In this document: piece by piece, positions 40,533-55,500 of the stretch | How the letters are laid out: each line of letters begins with the position of its first letter | Numbering within the stretch: the first letter of the stretch is position 1 | Source of the DNA: Mactromeris polynyma | Taxonomy: Eukaryota; Mollusca; Bivalvia; Venerida; Mactridae | DNA length: 64,000 nt | Reading direction: 5' to 3' | NCBI GenBank assembly: GCA_032209605.1 | Contig: JASFXZ010000008.1 | Coordinates: 1,736,001-1,800,000 of the forward strand | Notes under the pieces: generated by a model | Database searches by the model: none | What the model was told of the DNA's origin: nothing | What the model saw: only the letters and a program-made list of their open reading frames with translations | Made by a program: the position numbers and the translations under genes

Positions 40533-43500
40533 GTAACCAACATATACGTGAAATTACCGTAAATATTTGTAAACTGATACCAGCTGACACTTAGTTCAGT
40601 CTCCCTTATCATAATAAGGGCCACATAATAAGGGCCACAAGCCTAAGTTATTGACAGAACCTATACTTTAAACCGAAATTTAAATGGGCACCGAAATTAA
40701 GCTATTAAGCTAGTCGATTTATCGTACTTTTATGCCCAATTAAGATTTTATTTCTCTTTGAACTTTATGATGAATTTGGTCAGTAGTTGCTGATTTAAAC
40801 TACTTCGTACCAGTAATTTGTCACGGCATTGTTTAGTTTTTTTCCAGTGGAATGGATCTTAATATTAAGTCTACTAGGTGAGGTTTCTCGGCTAGCATAC
40901 ATCTAAAATACTTAATATGCGTTCTCACTAATAAAGTTGTACTCATTTAGTACACTTTTTACACCATGTACGGTTTCTGCTATATATAAACATCCATTTT
41001 TCAAACCAATTATCTTGATTAGTTAATTCATCCAGTTAATGAAAACGGAACATCGAGTCGCCTTTACCTTATTGAATGCAATTCCTCGGATATATAGTTG
41101 CTGTATTTATACAAATACCACTTTTGGTATTCAGCAATGGTCGTCAAACGATATATATTAATTGTGTAGTTTTGTTTCCTGAAACAAATATGGAAAATGA
41201 CCACTCGTGTGTGATTTACTGTTTATAGTAATGCTGGAGCTCTCACCGCTGAATAAAGAGACTCCTGATTTTAGTTTTCATCAGTAAAAAAGCAATTCCT
41301 TTCCAAATAAATAAAACTGTTTATTATACAGATTTATTGCATCAACTATTTAATGCCGCTTTGATCTATGTTCTGGAGTGGTGCTGGGTGCACCATTAAA
41401 CCAAGATAACATTTCATATGGCGTTATTGCCATTGTCCGTTCCAAAGCGGTATCTTCATCCAGTATTTATGTTTGTGTTTTGTGTCCTGTTTGCTCTAAA
41501 AAATTGCTAACAAGTATGCATATTTTCATGCCTCTTGTATTTTTGAAGTGGCTGTGCCTTTGTATGTGGCATTTCCTGCTCGACTTCCATATTCATTTTT
41601 TTGTTATTTCAGAGGCGATGGGAGACCAATGGTGGAAAATGTGGCGTCTGTGGAGACCCGTGGGATGTGACACCCAGAGAGAACGAGGCTGGCGGGAAGT
41701 ATGCTGTTGGAGTGATTGCCGGCGATTATACTGCAGGTTCTCTAATAGAAGTAATAATTGATATTGCTACTGCAAGTGGAGGTTATTTTGAATTTCGACT
41801 TTGTGCAAATAACAATTTCATCAAGGTTGTGTCACAGAAATGTTTGGGTAATGGAGTTCTTTACTTGAAAGATGGAAAGACAACAAAATATGAACACATA
41901 CAAGCAGGTATAAATAAAGTATTTCTCAAACTTCCGGCAGACGTGGAATGCGAACAATGTGTGTTGCAATGGAAATATCGTACAGGTTAGTTCTAATCTC
42001 CATATTGTTTGATCCTGGGTGATAATCAAATCTGGAAAATTCCTATGTGTGCAAAATAAATAGTATGTGTAAATGATATCAATTTACTTACAACTTACAG
42101 TCTCCCGCCCGATTAGCTCACTTGGTAAAGTACGGGACTGTCACTTGGGAGATGCAGGTTTGATTGTCGGGCAAGGTAGGTCTTGTCGTTCCGTGATCAT
42201 CCGTGATATTTCCGGTCGTATGTCCTCCTCTTCTGAATCATGTGTGAAAGTCGTCTGCTGCTTACTGATAGGCAATTTAGGTCTGGTCGTTAATTAATTC
42301 CAGGAATTTTGGTTAGGTCGAGTGACTGTCATATATGACAGAAGAAAATGTTAAACAAAAGTGTTAAACCCAAATCAAACTGACAGCCAACATTTATGAT
42401 TCAAGATACGCTTCAATTTGGTCTTCAATTTTACTCGAAAAGTAATGTAATAGATGCGTCTTAGTTCCGTTTGTCTAGACGATTATAGAGTGAAAAGTAC
42501 TCAAATTTGATATTTTATGGTCTTCGCATGTTGTTTGAACCATTGTTAAATCATGGAAATGGCGACTGTTTTCTGCAACCTTTGTAACTCATTATTAAGT
42601 ACAGAGTGCAGGAGAACTGGGTCATAAGTATTTTTCATAAGTAAGCCTTTAGGCATTGACATAGTTCGGAAATAATCACACTGTGAACACAACGGACAGT
42701 TAAGGTTAGCAAATGCACATACAACGTTGTGCATTCAGTCTCACATACTGACCGGGAAAGGACATAACGCGCGTCCTATTAATTCAAGCGCTCTATTATT
42801 TATTATAGACATATCTCCACCTGCGATCTATTATCTATATTTATCTACATGTATTAGTTTTACGATGCCGGGTGAATGCCAGTTTTTATTGACGCAATTT
42901 GATAGAAATGAAATTGTCTGCATTGACCACAATAATGAGACCACAATTGGTTCGGAAGAAAGTCTATCTTAAATGAGATGTGGTTTGACTATCGAGTTAA
43001 AACATGGAGGAAACATTACTGGAAAAATGGTCCGTGAAAATACGGTCTCATTAATGAGGTGGTCATAATATAGATATGGTCCTTAAGTAATGTTATAAGA
43101 AACTGCATACTATGATAATCGTGCTTCATTTTGGCAAGTATTTAGATCTTAGATGTCTGTTCAAAGAATAACAATACAAATCAAAGCGCTGATAGCACTG
43201 GAGTTGTTCGGTATTGAACACTGGTTTTGTATTCAACACTTTCAGATTCACAGAAAGTACGAATCATCATTGTTTAACCATTAAATTTAATTGCGCAGTT
43301 AAGATTACTACCAGTAGTGGGTTTGTTATGCAGGTTTCGCTCAGATTACGCTCAGATGTTGAACTATTTTAACCGATTCACTTACGTGTTATTCTTGCGC
43401 CGCTTCCGGAAAAAGAAGTTTTCGTAGTTAAGCGATGCGACTGTCGAAAATTGCAATAGACCTAGTTGTTCTACCAAACAATTAAAAATGATATTCTGAT

Positions 43501-46500
43501 TCAATGACTTTTTGTTTACATACTTTGCATATTCCGTATGTGATAAGAAAGTTACAATGTGAAGTTAGTAATGTGTCAGTTCAGTGCAGGTGTTTAATAC
43601 CGCCATATTTCTTGTCATTAATAGCAATTGTTCAATGTGTCAATTTTCCGAAACCTTTGACGTTTTCTTGGCTGTAATATCATCTCATGGTACTCGAGTC
43701 GTAAATGTAAAGTGAAGTAGAACGGTTGAACTGATAAGAGACTGAAAGTTTGACAGATTTCTTAAATCATTACGCTTTAACGATATGAAATATACTTTGA
43801 CACATTGTCATCTGTGATCTGCATGTAAGGCACATCATAATTACCATAACGAAGATCGTTTTATGTCGTATTCCAATAAAACATGTACACTATAATTACA
43901 TCATACATATTTAAATGACGCCCTGGACAGTATTATCAAATTGTGTTCATCCTTCTCCTTTTTTGAATATCAAGTTAAAGTATATCCTGATTAAGTTGTG
44001 TACTCGTTTTGTTGAGAACACAAAGCATGTTCATGTTTTAAATAATATTTGGTTCTTAACCCTCCGCATGTTATTAGTTCTTAGCTAAACGAGTAGAAAA
44101 TTGTAATATGTTTGATTAACTCCCAACATTTATTGAACACAAAACAACAGCAGTAGCCCCGCCTCCTAGCCCCGCCTCCTAGCCCCGCTTCCTATAATTT
44201 AAGTCTCGAGGTATTTTGCCAAAATAAATAAGTCCATTTCGACGGCTGTGGAACAACATGAAATACGTTTGTCAAAATTTTGAAGACCTCGATTTTAATC
44301 GGATACGGAACTTGATTGAACCATAATTGTCCATGATGGAAGGATGACTGTATTCATGAACTTGGGAAATGGTACAAAACTTCGATCCGAAAACAATAGT
44401 TCTTTAACACAATAATCATATAACCAGCTATTGGTAAAAACACAAATAACGGACACGACGTGATATGTGTAGTAATGATATATGTGTCGCTTTTTGCAAA
44501 TAATAATTACTTTTATTAATTAGCTACATGACAAAGATCTCGTAATTACGTTGTAATTCGTCCGGAGTTGTAACTAATCAATTATGGATAATTTCCCCGC
44601 ATACTGTCTGGACGTCAGGTGTTACACGTTGAATACAACTGAAGCAATTATCAAAAAGCGACATTAATTAGCATTATGTAAAAAAATACGCATATGCGTC
44701 CAGTAAATCTTATTACAATTGAAGCTTTTTTACATCTTTCATTCGTTGTATAATTATTCTGTCATGATTGATCGAAAGCATGTTGAGGATAATGTTCATT
44801 TGTCGCAATTTAATAGATACATACTGTGAAACACCCTTCGGGAGGCGAATATTTTGGCTGTTGATAAAAGGTTGATGATTTTGAGAGGCTAAATAATAGT
44901 AAAACGTTTACTACGGAATACAATTATGCTGTTGCCTCGAAGAGATGTTGTCGCTTAAACGAGGATCATTCATGAGGGATTGGGCGGTAAAAATAAACAT
45001 TAGACACAATACTTGTCCTTTGCTGGAAACACCGAGCTAACATGAGATTTTAGATTCGTGATCGAAATTTGATATGGACCCCGACTTGGATAATGAATTG
45101 TTTAATACGATCACGGAGATCGAACGCACGACTATAAGACACTTAGTCTAACGCACAACTTTTAGAGCCCACTTCCTTTTTTATCTTGTAGAACACATTG
45201 CGTTACAATAAGACATATAAATCAATACCATTTTATTTGTTATAAGTACAGGTAGTTAATGAAAGAAATTAGAAGTCTTTAAGTTTTAAATGTATGTCGT
45301 ATTACGTTGGCGAAGTCTACAGCTGATGAACTTGTGGACTGAATATAGGATATTGTATCATTGTCTGAAGTTCATTTAAGTCAAGTGGAAAACTTAAGGT
45401 AACAAACCATTTGATGTCATTTATTTCTGTTTGAACACGTACGTTTACTGTTCTAAAATGTCACTGTGGTTAAAGCTAGTTTTTTAAGTAACCTTTATTA
45501 ATGAAAATAACAGATGCATTGTTTTATCTGTATATTAATTACTATAAAGCTGTATTCGTGTTTGACGTATATGGATAACAGAAGGGGATGTTGGTTATAT
45601 TTGTATCTTAACATCAAATTTGTGACAATCGGCAATTTATTTCACTCCTGTTAAAAAGTTTTTGTTCATGAACTGTTGATTCACGATACGCGGAATGAAC
45701 ATAATCGTGTTTTCGTAAGTTTCCGAGCGTTTCCGAGCGTTTCGTTATAGTATCGGGAAATAGTTCGTCTGTATATTGTATGTAAGCAGTTTTCTCATGA
45801 TCACTTAAAATGAGACAGAGCAACATTGTGTAGGCAACATTCACAAAACAGGACTTCGCCATACATATCTTCAGATTATAATATGAAATATACAAGAGGG
45901 GGGGGGGGCGTGGCACAGAACAAAACTCAAAGTAGAGATCGCGAGGACTAGATATAACTGCACAGCCGTTAATAGTGAAGGGGGTAATTTAGTCTGACAA
46001 CATGTCAACCTCACACTTAACTATTTGATGAATGTTTTACAAATGGGGTACAGTGGACGCTCAGTAATAGGACCATCATTGGTTTTTAAAACTAGGTCGT
46101 AGTCGTGGTAGGGTCTGATTATCGAGATAAAATAGAGACGAAATCATACAAACTGGTCCATGATCACACGCTTTTATGAATAAAATGGTCTTAACACTGA
46201 GGGGTGTTTTAAGTAAGGCTGTACTGTACATCATCAAAACCTTTATAGGAAAATATTTATATCATTTTTAATAAATTATAAATGACATTGTGTTGCTAAA
46301 CTATACAAAAACATTGTGTGTAGTGTGTAAATGGCTATTTTTATATCAATATACCAAACTTTTAACCACTGTTGTAAACTACAGTTTCTATACACAGAGT
46401 GAAATACTATTTTGATGCTTGGAAAATACTATATTCTATGCCTCACACTTGCGAAAGGGATTACCCTGAGAGATTCGACGTTATTTTGTATCTGAATCTC

Positions 46501-49500
46501 AGTTATACAAATACACCGGCTTGAGATGTATTTAATTTGGGCCCATCAAAAGGACCGACGGACGTACATAGTTTAAATTCATTAATGTTGCTTTCCTTAT
46601 TGATTTCAGCCGACCAATACGGATGCGACACAGATATAGGCACCAAAAACACTACTTGTGGATTCGGTCACGGTCCGATGCAAACAGAGTACTACGCATG
46701 CGCGGATATAGCAATTCACAAAAGAGGCGTGGATAACACTCACAATGTTTTGTACGATGTAATAGAACCCAACATAATTAACGACAACGTAACCATGTCT
46801 AAACTGAACAGGAACAAACGACAGGTTCGTTGGAATAATCCCCAATTTGGAGTGAACAAAGGGCTGCAATATTTACCCGGGCAAGATCCAGAAATGACAA
46901 ATTCTAGAATGAATCATCGAGTCAATCCGATGTTCGACAATACAATGTTCGACAATACGAGGTTCGAACCAGTGACACATCGTCAATTTACTACACCTGA
47001 TACAACATGGGGTTGGAATAATGAGCAAATGAACCGAAACCAAAATGGTTTATCTAGAATTCGCCGTCGCACCCCGCAAGTAAGACCAATGCAAGAACGT
47101 ATTCAGTTAGCAAATCCTCATTTAAATGGTGTCATATCTGCAACTATACTCGGTGGAGGGCAGGTCCGAACCGGCTTCAATCGACGACATAATGGACACA
47201 TTCCTGAGCACACTGGTCCAGTGCCAACTCTGGTCATGCCAACAGAATCATCGATTGTTCGAACCCTTTCATCTCAATCTTTTGGAAGAGATTTGAACCG
47301 TTTATTCTCTATAAACTCAAATCCAACGAGTTCACATCAAATTACAATCAAAAAAGTTTCCAGACCTAGGAAAAGATTGATCAAACAATTTTCAGACACA
47401 TCAAGAATACATCGAAAATTCTTAGACCCCATGAGCGCTAATCTCGGGCATTCAAAAGTCACTGTCCACACCGTCACACAAAAAGTGCTTCGAGGGGCTT
47501 CTCGTACTACCCCAACTCGACAGTGTGAACATTGTCCGTTCGACCAATGTTTGGATGACAAACTTCGTATGGACTATCTGTTTCCTGGCTTATTTGATAG
47601 TCCTACAAACTTTTTTGAATGCAAAAGGTACGAGCGGGTTTTTACAATAGGAAATTACGACGTCATACAAGAAGGTTTGCCAAGCTGTAATCATCCAAGA
47701 TTTAAGCGACAGCTCCAAATGCTTGATGACGATGAAATAGGATGCTGTAGCACGTAAGTTCTGTTTTAACTTTAATTAGTGTTACTTCGGCCATTTGTTT
47801 ATGTTTTGTTTAACCGACGAACCGACACTCTTTTTGCCATTTTCAAACAAGAAAAAAAGAAAAATGACAATGAACAATACTATTATGAAAACATTATGGC
47901 GCGGTACCGTGTATCGGTAACGTTCCGGCTTTTATACTCGCTAAGATACCGGCTTTTATACTTCCACGTGAGCGCGTGGAGTCACAGGATTAGCTTTGCT
48001 GATACGGCAAAATGCCGATTTGGTGGTTTGGTTTGATATTTTCCACGACAGAGAGCAAGCAAACCACAAGAGTGCTCCTCCTTTGAATAATTGGAAGTGG
48101 GTGCATATTGTTTTACCCCTGTCGGTCGGTATGACAATCGGTCAGCAGATCTTTTGTCCTCCTCTTTTCAAAACAAATCGGTAAAACTAAAGAAAACTGG
48201 CCTTACGGGTTTTCATCTACATGCATATTGACGTTATATCTACTTAATTAATATTTTGAATTTAATTACTTTACATTCGCGGCCTGATGACATGCTCCGA
48301 TACGACGTTCCCCATCACTGAGATGTAGGTGATTACAAAGGAAAGAAACAGCATTAGACAAATGAAATACATGGGACACATAAAACACATACATAACACT
48401 TGGAACACACAGACACACTGAACCTAGAACACATACATCACATGAAGACAGATTGAGCAACAAACAAAGGATAAACGATCTAAGTGCTTTTCGTTTTGAT
48501 TTATTTGCCATCATAATATTTACATGCACTGTAGAGCAAATTACTACAACTAACATTACTCACTTTTGATGACTGCTTCACGGGGCACTACACAGTACTT
48601 GCGGCCATTTTCGAGATTGTGCAGACTGAAAATAAATCTCACCGACTCAAACTCATGACCATCGTATTAGAAAACGGTCGCCTAGACCCCTAGACCAATA
48701 TACCCCCTTGAACTATTTTATAGTATCATTCAGAACAGAAACTTACCTGAAATGATAGAGACTAAATGGGAAAATATTAAATCAATCTGACTTACGTTCC
48801 TTATCGGAATGAAATAATGTATATGTCAGTGCATTGTGATCAATATCTAAAACAATTTTTTTTAAATTCTGATTCATAGATTCATTTGTCATGTCCTTAA
48901 ATATACACGAATAGACCTGCTTTAAATGTCGATGTCCAGTTTAGACACGGAAATGCGGTATAGTGTTCTTAATAACTGAAATATTCGAAATGACAGGAAC
49001 GTGTATCTAGGTATGAAGTTTCAGTCGTATTAGACTCATAACTTAGTCATGTAGTATACATCTAGTCATTGCATTCATATTTAACAAAGATGACATTTGA
49101 GCGCAAAAGTGGCAATTTCCTGACTCACAATAAAGATGACAGCAGCCATTAGTAAAAACACATGTACAATGCAAGTCATATAAAGCTCGGTGTACAGTTA
49201 CGACTTTCTGTGGTTATCATAAATTGTGGACATGTTTGTTAACATTGTACAAATATAATTTTATGTAACACAACGTTAATGACAGGTTGTAAACCGCCGA
49301 TAATGAATTAAGTATGTACAGTGTTATCGCGAACTGTAGGACTACATTATGAGTACAAGCATTACTCGGGGTTAATCAACAAGACTTATATAAAGATACG
49401 GTTGAAGTATATCATCGGCCTACAGCTGAGATTTAATAACTGAAAATAAATCGTGTTTGCTTTGTTTGTGAGATCATAGTTCGCCAAGTTTTCGTTCTGT

Positions 49501-52500
49501 TATTGTTTAACATCTTACCGACATCAATGGGGTGTTGTATAATTTTAATTTGGGCACGCACAATTTCGAAACAGTAAAGGGACAAAAACATGCAAATATT
49601 TGTTCGTACAATTCAAGCAAACTAGCGTAAAACAGGGTACAAATGCAGTGTAAAGTGTAAATGTCCTACCCACTTCTCGTGAAACAGAACTTAACCGATT
49701 TATTCATAAACAATGGGTTTTGTCATGTTCTACTTCTTGTATATATCCAAAAAGTATAAATTGGTTAAACTGATTTAAAACTCATTGATGACTTATTATT
49801 ACTTGAATGTTTTTATTTTAAAGAGCTCAGACAAATTTATCTGGCCAATTTTTTATCGACATTCAAACATAAAGTTTAAATTGCTGATAAAACACAAACT
49901 GTTGTCAAAATTCGATAGTTTGCTATAAAATGATTCTTGTTATAAAAAAGCCCTACTGGTTATCTGAAGATTCCTATTTTAGAATATCGATGTTAGATTT
50001 GTAGTGAAGTCATTGTTGATATTTTAGTAAAACATACGCGAACTTTTTGGCAACGCCCGGCTATCACCGTTGGTAGAGCGCTAGACTGTCACCCGGCAGG
50101 TCCGGGTTTTATTTCCGGGTTGGGCAGGTTATGTTCTCCCGTGACATTGGCTACGGTCATATCATCAACATGTGTATAAATTGTTAGTTGCTTGCGGAAG
50201 AGCAAGTTAGTACTAGTTGATAATTAATTCCAGGAAAACTGATTATGTCGACCTGTGACCTATACGGCTAAACAAATTGTTAAAAATGAGTAAAACCGGA
50301 TGAAAGAAACAAAAATACGCGAGCATTTAAAATATGATGATTACTTAATAATACAATGTATTTTGATGACAGGTCGCTAGTAATCATTTTGTCTTACTTT
50401 CATATAACAACAATGTTCTATTTGTATTACATGAATAAACAGTTTACACAATGGTTTCCATTGTATGTGTGGTTTCAACAAAACCATACTCTGTATGACA
50501 GTTTGAATCTGAATCAACTTGAAAAATAAAGAAACATCTATAGAATTATTAATCTGACATTAAGTACAGACTGATTTAAGGAGATTACAATTTTCGTGTT
50601 TTACGTGACATTATTTGAGAGCGAACGTCTCTTACGATAATACGTCATTGTCGTGTGCTCATGAACACACTTTTTGCAAATTCAAAAGGATTTTCAACAG
50701 GAATATATTGTCATTGTTTTCAATAAATGTGGTTGATAAAAACCACTGAAATAATGTTCATAGACATTGCAAAATTTAGTATTAGTCACGTAAGTTAAAT
50801 TTAGGTTGACCGTTGCTATTTCATGAGTTTTCATAAAACTATGGCTTCTGTGTTGCCAAACGTTTACAAATTGTCTTTCCTGCGTATAGACAAAAAATTA
50901 GAAAAAGATTATTCTGTCTAATCATCAAAAAGTTGGCTTATACACACACATGTTTGATACTGATGTATACCGTAAATCTTATTATAACATGACATGTGTG
51001 AATCATTTGTAATAAACAAAACGAATTTAAAACAGGAAACTGGTTCAAACATGAATGTGCTGCAACGTCTACATATCTCAATATAGAGCTAATGCCTCTT
51101 GTCAACAAGTGAAGTAGGCACTTAAGAGGTCAATGATTGCATTTTGCTATGGCCAAAAAAAAGGTTCCCTTTCCGGTCTCCTGTCAAAAAAAAGAGGGTA
51201 TTATTTTTGGCCTATAATATTTCTCACATAAAGCCGGCTTATGTTGAACAGCTAGTCATAATCTGTTTCAAGTTAACCAGAACGAACCAGTCTTAGTGAC
51301 ATGTTGGAGAGTATTAGCCCCGAGTTCACAAAAAAAACTTAACTGACATTTAACTCACTCTCACATTATCCAAACCATAACAGTATTGTGCATCCTCTCC
51401 AGAAACATTTGGAGATGTTTGCTGTTGCTGAAAAGTTGTTGATTCAAAGCAGTGAAAATGAGATTGTAACTCAAGAGAGTGCTGGTTTCTGACAGATTGC
51501 ACCGTATAAAAACATTTAGCTAATAAAAATAAATGACATGTAAACTATTCTTAACTATACAAACACTATAACCAATAGCATAATTATTTTATCATAAGGG
51601 TACATTAAATGAAATATCTGGATCATTTTGATACGTTTTCTGAAACAGGGACTTAAAGTTTCCCGAATATTAATCCAGTCTTTGCTCTGAGCCTGAGAAA
51701 TGTCAAAGTTAATAGGTCAATATTCTCTTCCTGCCATGTCTACGTCTGTCAGAAGTGGAATATGTCCGCGATATAGAACGGATGTAATTATGAAGGAGCA
51801 CGCAACCTTAATTGCCTCTTACATTTCAATATGCTTCTTCCTGAACTTCTTATGAAAAATACTTCTTAAATATAATGCGTGTCAAAGTTTAACATGCGTG
51901 TATACTCGCGTGATCTCCTAGGTCATTTCGTATTTGCGACTTGAATTGTTTATTAAATGTACTTAAGGTTCTGTGATAAACGGTGGCATAGAGGTGACAT
52001 GTGTGAACTTATTTCTAACTCATTCCCACGACTTACTTACTCGTTCCCACGACATACTATCTCGTGGTCACGACTTACTTACTCGTTGCCACAACATAAT
52101 TATCTCGTGGACACGACTTACTTACTCGTTGCCACAACATAATTATCTCGTGGACACGACTTATGTACTCGCTCACACGACATAGTAATCTCATGACCGC
52201 GACTTACTAACTCGTTCCCACGACTTGTTTATCTCGTTCCCAAGACTAAGTTATCTCGTTCCCACGACTTAACTATCTCGTTCCCGCGACATAATTAGCC
52301 AATCAAAATGGCCCAATATTTTCACTAGAATTTCGCGATGCTCAGATTTGTAGAAACGTTTTCCAAAACACACTAAAAATATTGTCATATGTCATTAAAT
52401 CTTTAAAATATCGTAATAATGTTTTTTATTCCGTTCGCTTTCGCCTGACATTTCGATCGCGAATTCTAGTGAAAGTATTGGACCATTTTGAGTGGCTTGC

Positions 52501-55500
52501 TATGTCGTGGGCACGAGATACTAAGTCGTGGGCACGAGATACTAAGTCGTGGGCATGAGATAAAAATACTTTCAAACATGTCACCTATATGCCACCGTTG
52601 TGATAAGCTCAATGCCGTTGTGAAATTAGCAGTAACTACTTATATAAGCCATACTGCAGCTGCAAATCACTGCAGTCATCACAATTATGACTCAGTTGTA
52701 GTACATGTTTGTACACTTGTCAGCAATAAAAGCAGTGACACTTTAGGCCATGCCAAATTGGAATTTTGTTAAGTGTCCGCGTGCGCCTAGGTTTTGCGCT
52801 CCTCGAGCCAAACAAAACAACATTTGTCTAAGCCAAAAATTCTCAAATATTTTCGATATCCATGATTCGACAACGGCAATTTTAGTTGAGATCCAACGAT
52901 GTGATTATTGTGTGAAAACTAGTCAATTTGTGTGAAAACGAGTCAGTTTTAAATCAGATTTATTCATGTATAGATCTAGTTTTGAAACAAACCATTTTGT
53001 TTTGTTTTTATGATGTTTCTTTCATCAAAGTATGCATCACTTATTATCTGAGGATATTTGCTATTTCGTTATGAGTTTGTGGTTTTATTTGAATAGGTAG
53101 CAAGGTCTCGCGAACTTAGGTTGACGCTTAACAATATTCCAATTTGGCATTGCCTTAACTTGTGTCAACAGTGTGCGTACATTAAATTTTATTAAATTTC
53201 AAATATATAAAATACAGAAATTGAAGCAACTGTATGCATTGTGCAATTAACTAACTGACTACATTCTATTTATGTATACATTCTCGAAACCTGACGGAAG
53301 AGAGAAAAAATGCTGACTAAAATTATTCTGAATGTCACACAAACTGGCCATGAATGCCAACTACAATACCGACAGGGGGTTGGTTATGTGTATAGTAGTT
53401 CTAGTCGTATGACTTCTAGTACTGTTTGAACGGTTTAGAACAGAGATATTGATGATGCTTTCACTCCTACTATTAATATTTCAAACCGGTAATTAGGTAT
53501 AGAATTGCTTCAATGAATGTGCGCCATGACTTGACTGACCGTATATAACACATATTTTCATTAATTAATGTCTAAGACACCAGTCCTATATATTTGAAAA
53601 TTGAAACTAACTGGAAAATGTTCACAAATGTAAAAATGCTCACAAATGTGAAAGGGTTACAAATGTGAAAATCATGTCTCAAGGTAAAATGGTTTTAAAT
53701 ATGAAAATGGTCTAGTGGTCTCAACTGTTAAAATGGTGAGAACAGTGAAAATGATACAAATATGAAATAATTTATCTCATATGCGAACAATTTTAAAGAG
53801 TTATATACTATTTAAGATTGACATGAATCAGGAAAACAATGGTTAGGCAATGCAATTGTCATGCGTTACCAACATCCTTTAAAATAAGGCGTAATATTAA
53901 TATATAAAGTTCATGCGGTCTCATTAAGGGCGTTGAATCGACAGTATACGGCTTAGCGCAACATGTTGCAATTAGCCAAAAGCAATATATCAAACATTTC
54001 ATTTCTTAACACCTACAACATAATATAGTTTTAATGACAAGTGTTTGCTAAAAACTTCAATTTGATTGTCGTCTGTCCAAGTTTCAAGGCTCTGAAGTAT
54101 GTACATGTATATATGAAATATAACTCTATGTCAAGAGTTCAATATGTAGCGACTATAACTTACTCCTAATGACGTTTTATTTCAAATTTGAATTTCTGAT
54201 TGTTTCAGACGACCTCAGGTGATTCTACCGTTGACTGTTGAAGCTGACAACGACACATTTAGTGTTGTTCAACTTAATGATCAGAAGAAACAGTTCATTG
54301 TTCAAGGAATCTGCAGGTAAGCAAAATATTACATTACAATCACTTGCTCCTGACTTTCCCCGCCTTTATCTATAGAGATCTATTTTCAAGTTAGATATTC
54401 GGAACCTAACTTTTGAACAGATACTTCCAGTAAGTGGAGAAAGCCGGTGTATACATTGGATTTTGCCGAATAGTTACACTGTCATTTATTACATTAATTA
54501 TACGGGATATGTCTCGTACATCCAGTAAGCATAGTGAGGGACTTATCACATTCTTGCCACGTTAATTGTAAGACACACAATGTCAATAGTTAGGACATGT
54601 CACATATGCACAATGTCAATAGATAGGGGTATGTCACATACGTACTGTGTCAATAGTAAGGGATATGTCACTTAGGTACTGAGTCAATAGTTAGGGATAA
54701 GTCACTTAGGTACAGTGTCCATAGAGAGTGATATGTCACATACGTACAGTGTCCATAGAGAGTGATATGTCACATACGTACTGTGTCAATAGTTAGGGTT
54801 ATGTCACATACGTACTGTGTCAATAGTTAGGGTTATGTCACATAGGTACAATTTTAATAGTAAGGGTTGTGTCACTTAGGTACAATGTCAACAGTAAGGG
54901 ATATGTCACATAGGTACAATGGCAATAGTAAGGGATATGTCACATAGGTACAATGGCAATAGTAAGGAATATGTCACATAGCAACAATGTCAATAGTAAG
55001 GGATATGTCACATTGGTCAGTGTCAATAGTAAGGGATATGTCACATAGCAACAATGTCAATAGTTATGGATGTGTCACTTAGGTACAATGTCAACAGTAA
55101 GGGATATGGCACATAGGTACAATGTCAATAGTAAGGGATATGTCACATAGGTACAATGTCAATAGTAAGGGATATGTCACATAGGTACAGTGTCAATAGT
55201 GAGTGATATGTCACATACGTACAGTGTCAATAGTTAGGGATATGTCACATACGTACAGTGTCAATAGTGAGTGATATGTCACATACGTACAATGTCAATA
55301 GTTAGGGATATGTCACATACGTACAGGTTCGATAGTACGGGATATGTCACATACGTACAGTGTCAATAGTGAGTGATATGTCACATACGTACAGTGTCAA
55401 TAGTGAGTGATATGTCACATACGTACAGTGTCAATAGTGAGTGATATGTCACATACGTACAGTGTCAATAGTGAGTGATATGTCACATACGTACAGTGTC

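Noticed and set aside
42546..42734. Minus-strand frame with CPLCSQCDYF as a zinc-binding exon
   Set aside because: No splice borders or neighbouring exons; short and isolated within an intron.
46537..46609. Translation start at 46537 or signal peptide MLLSLLIS at about 46582
   Set aside because: An acceptor (GATTTCAG) at 46602-46609 and phase agreement with the exon ending at 41985 show this stretch is intron.
51957..52185. Two overlapping frames with repeated DLLTRSHD-type words
   Set aside because: Translations of the foldback's tandem repeat.
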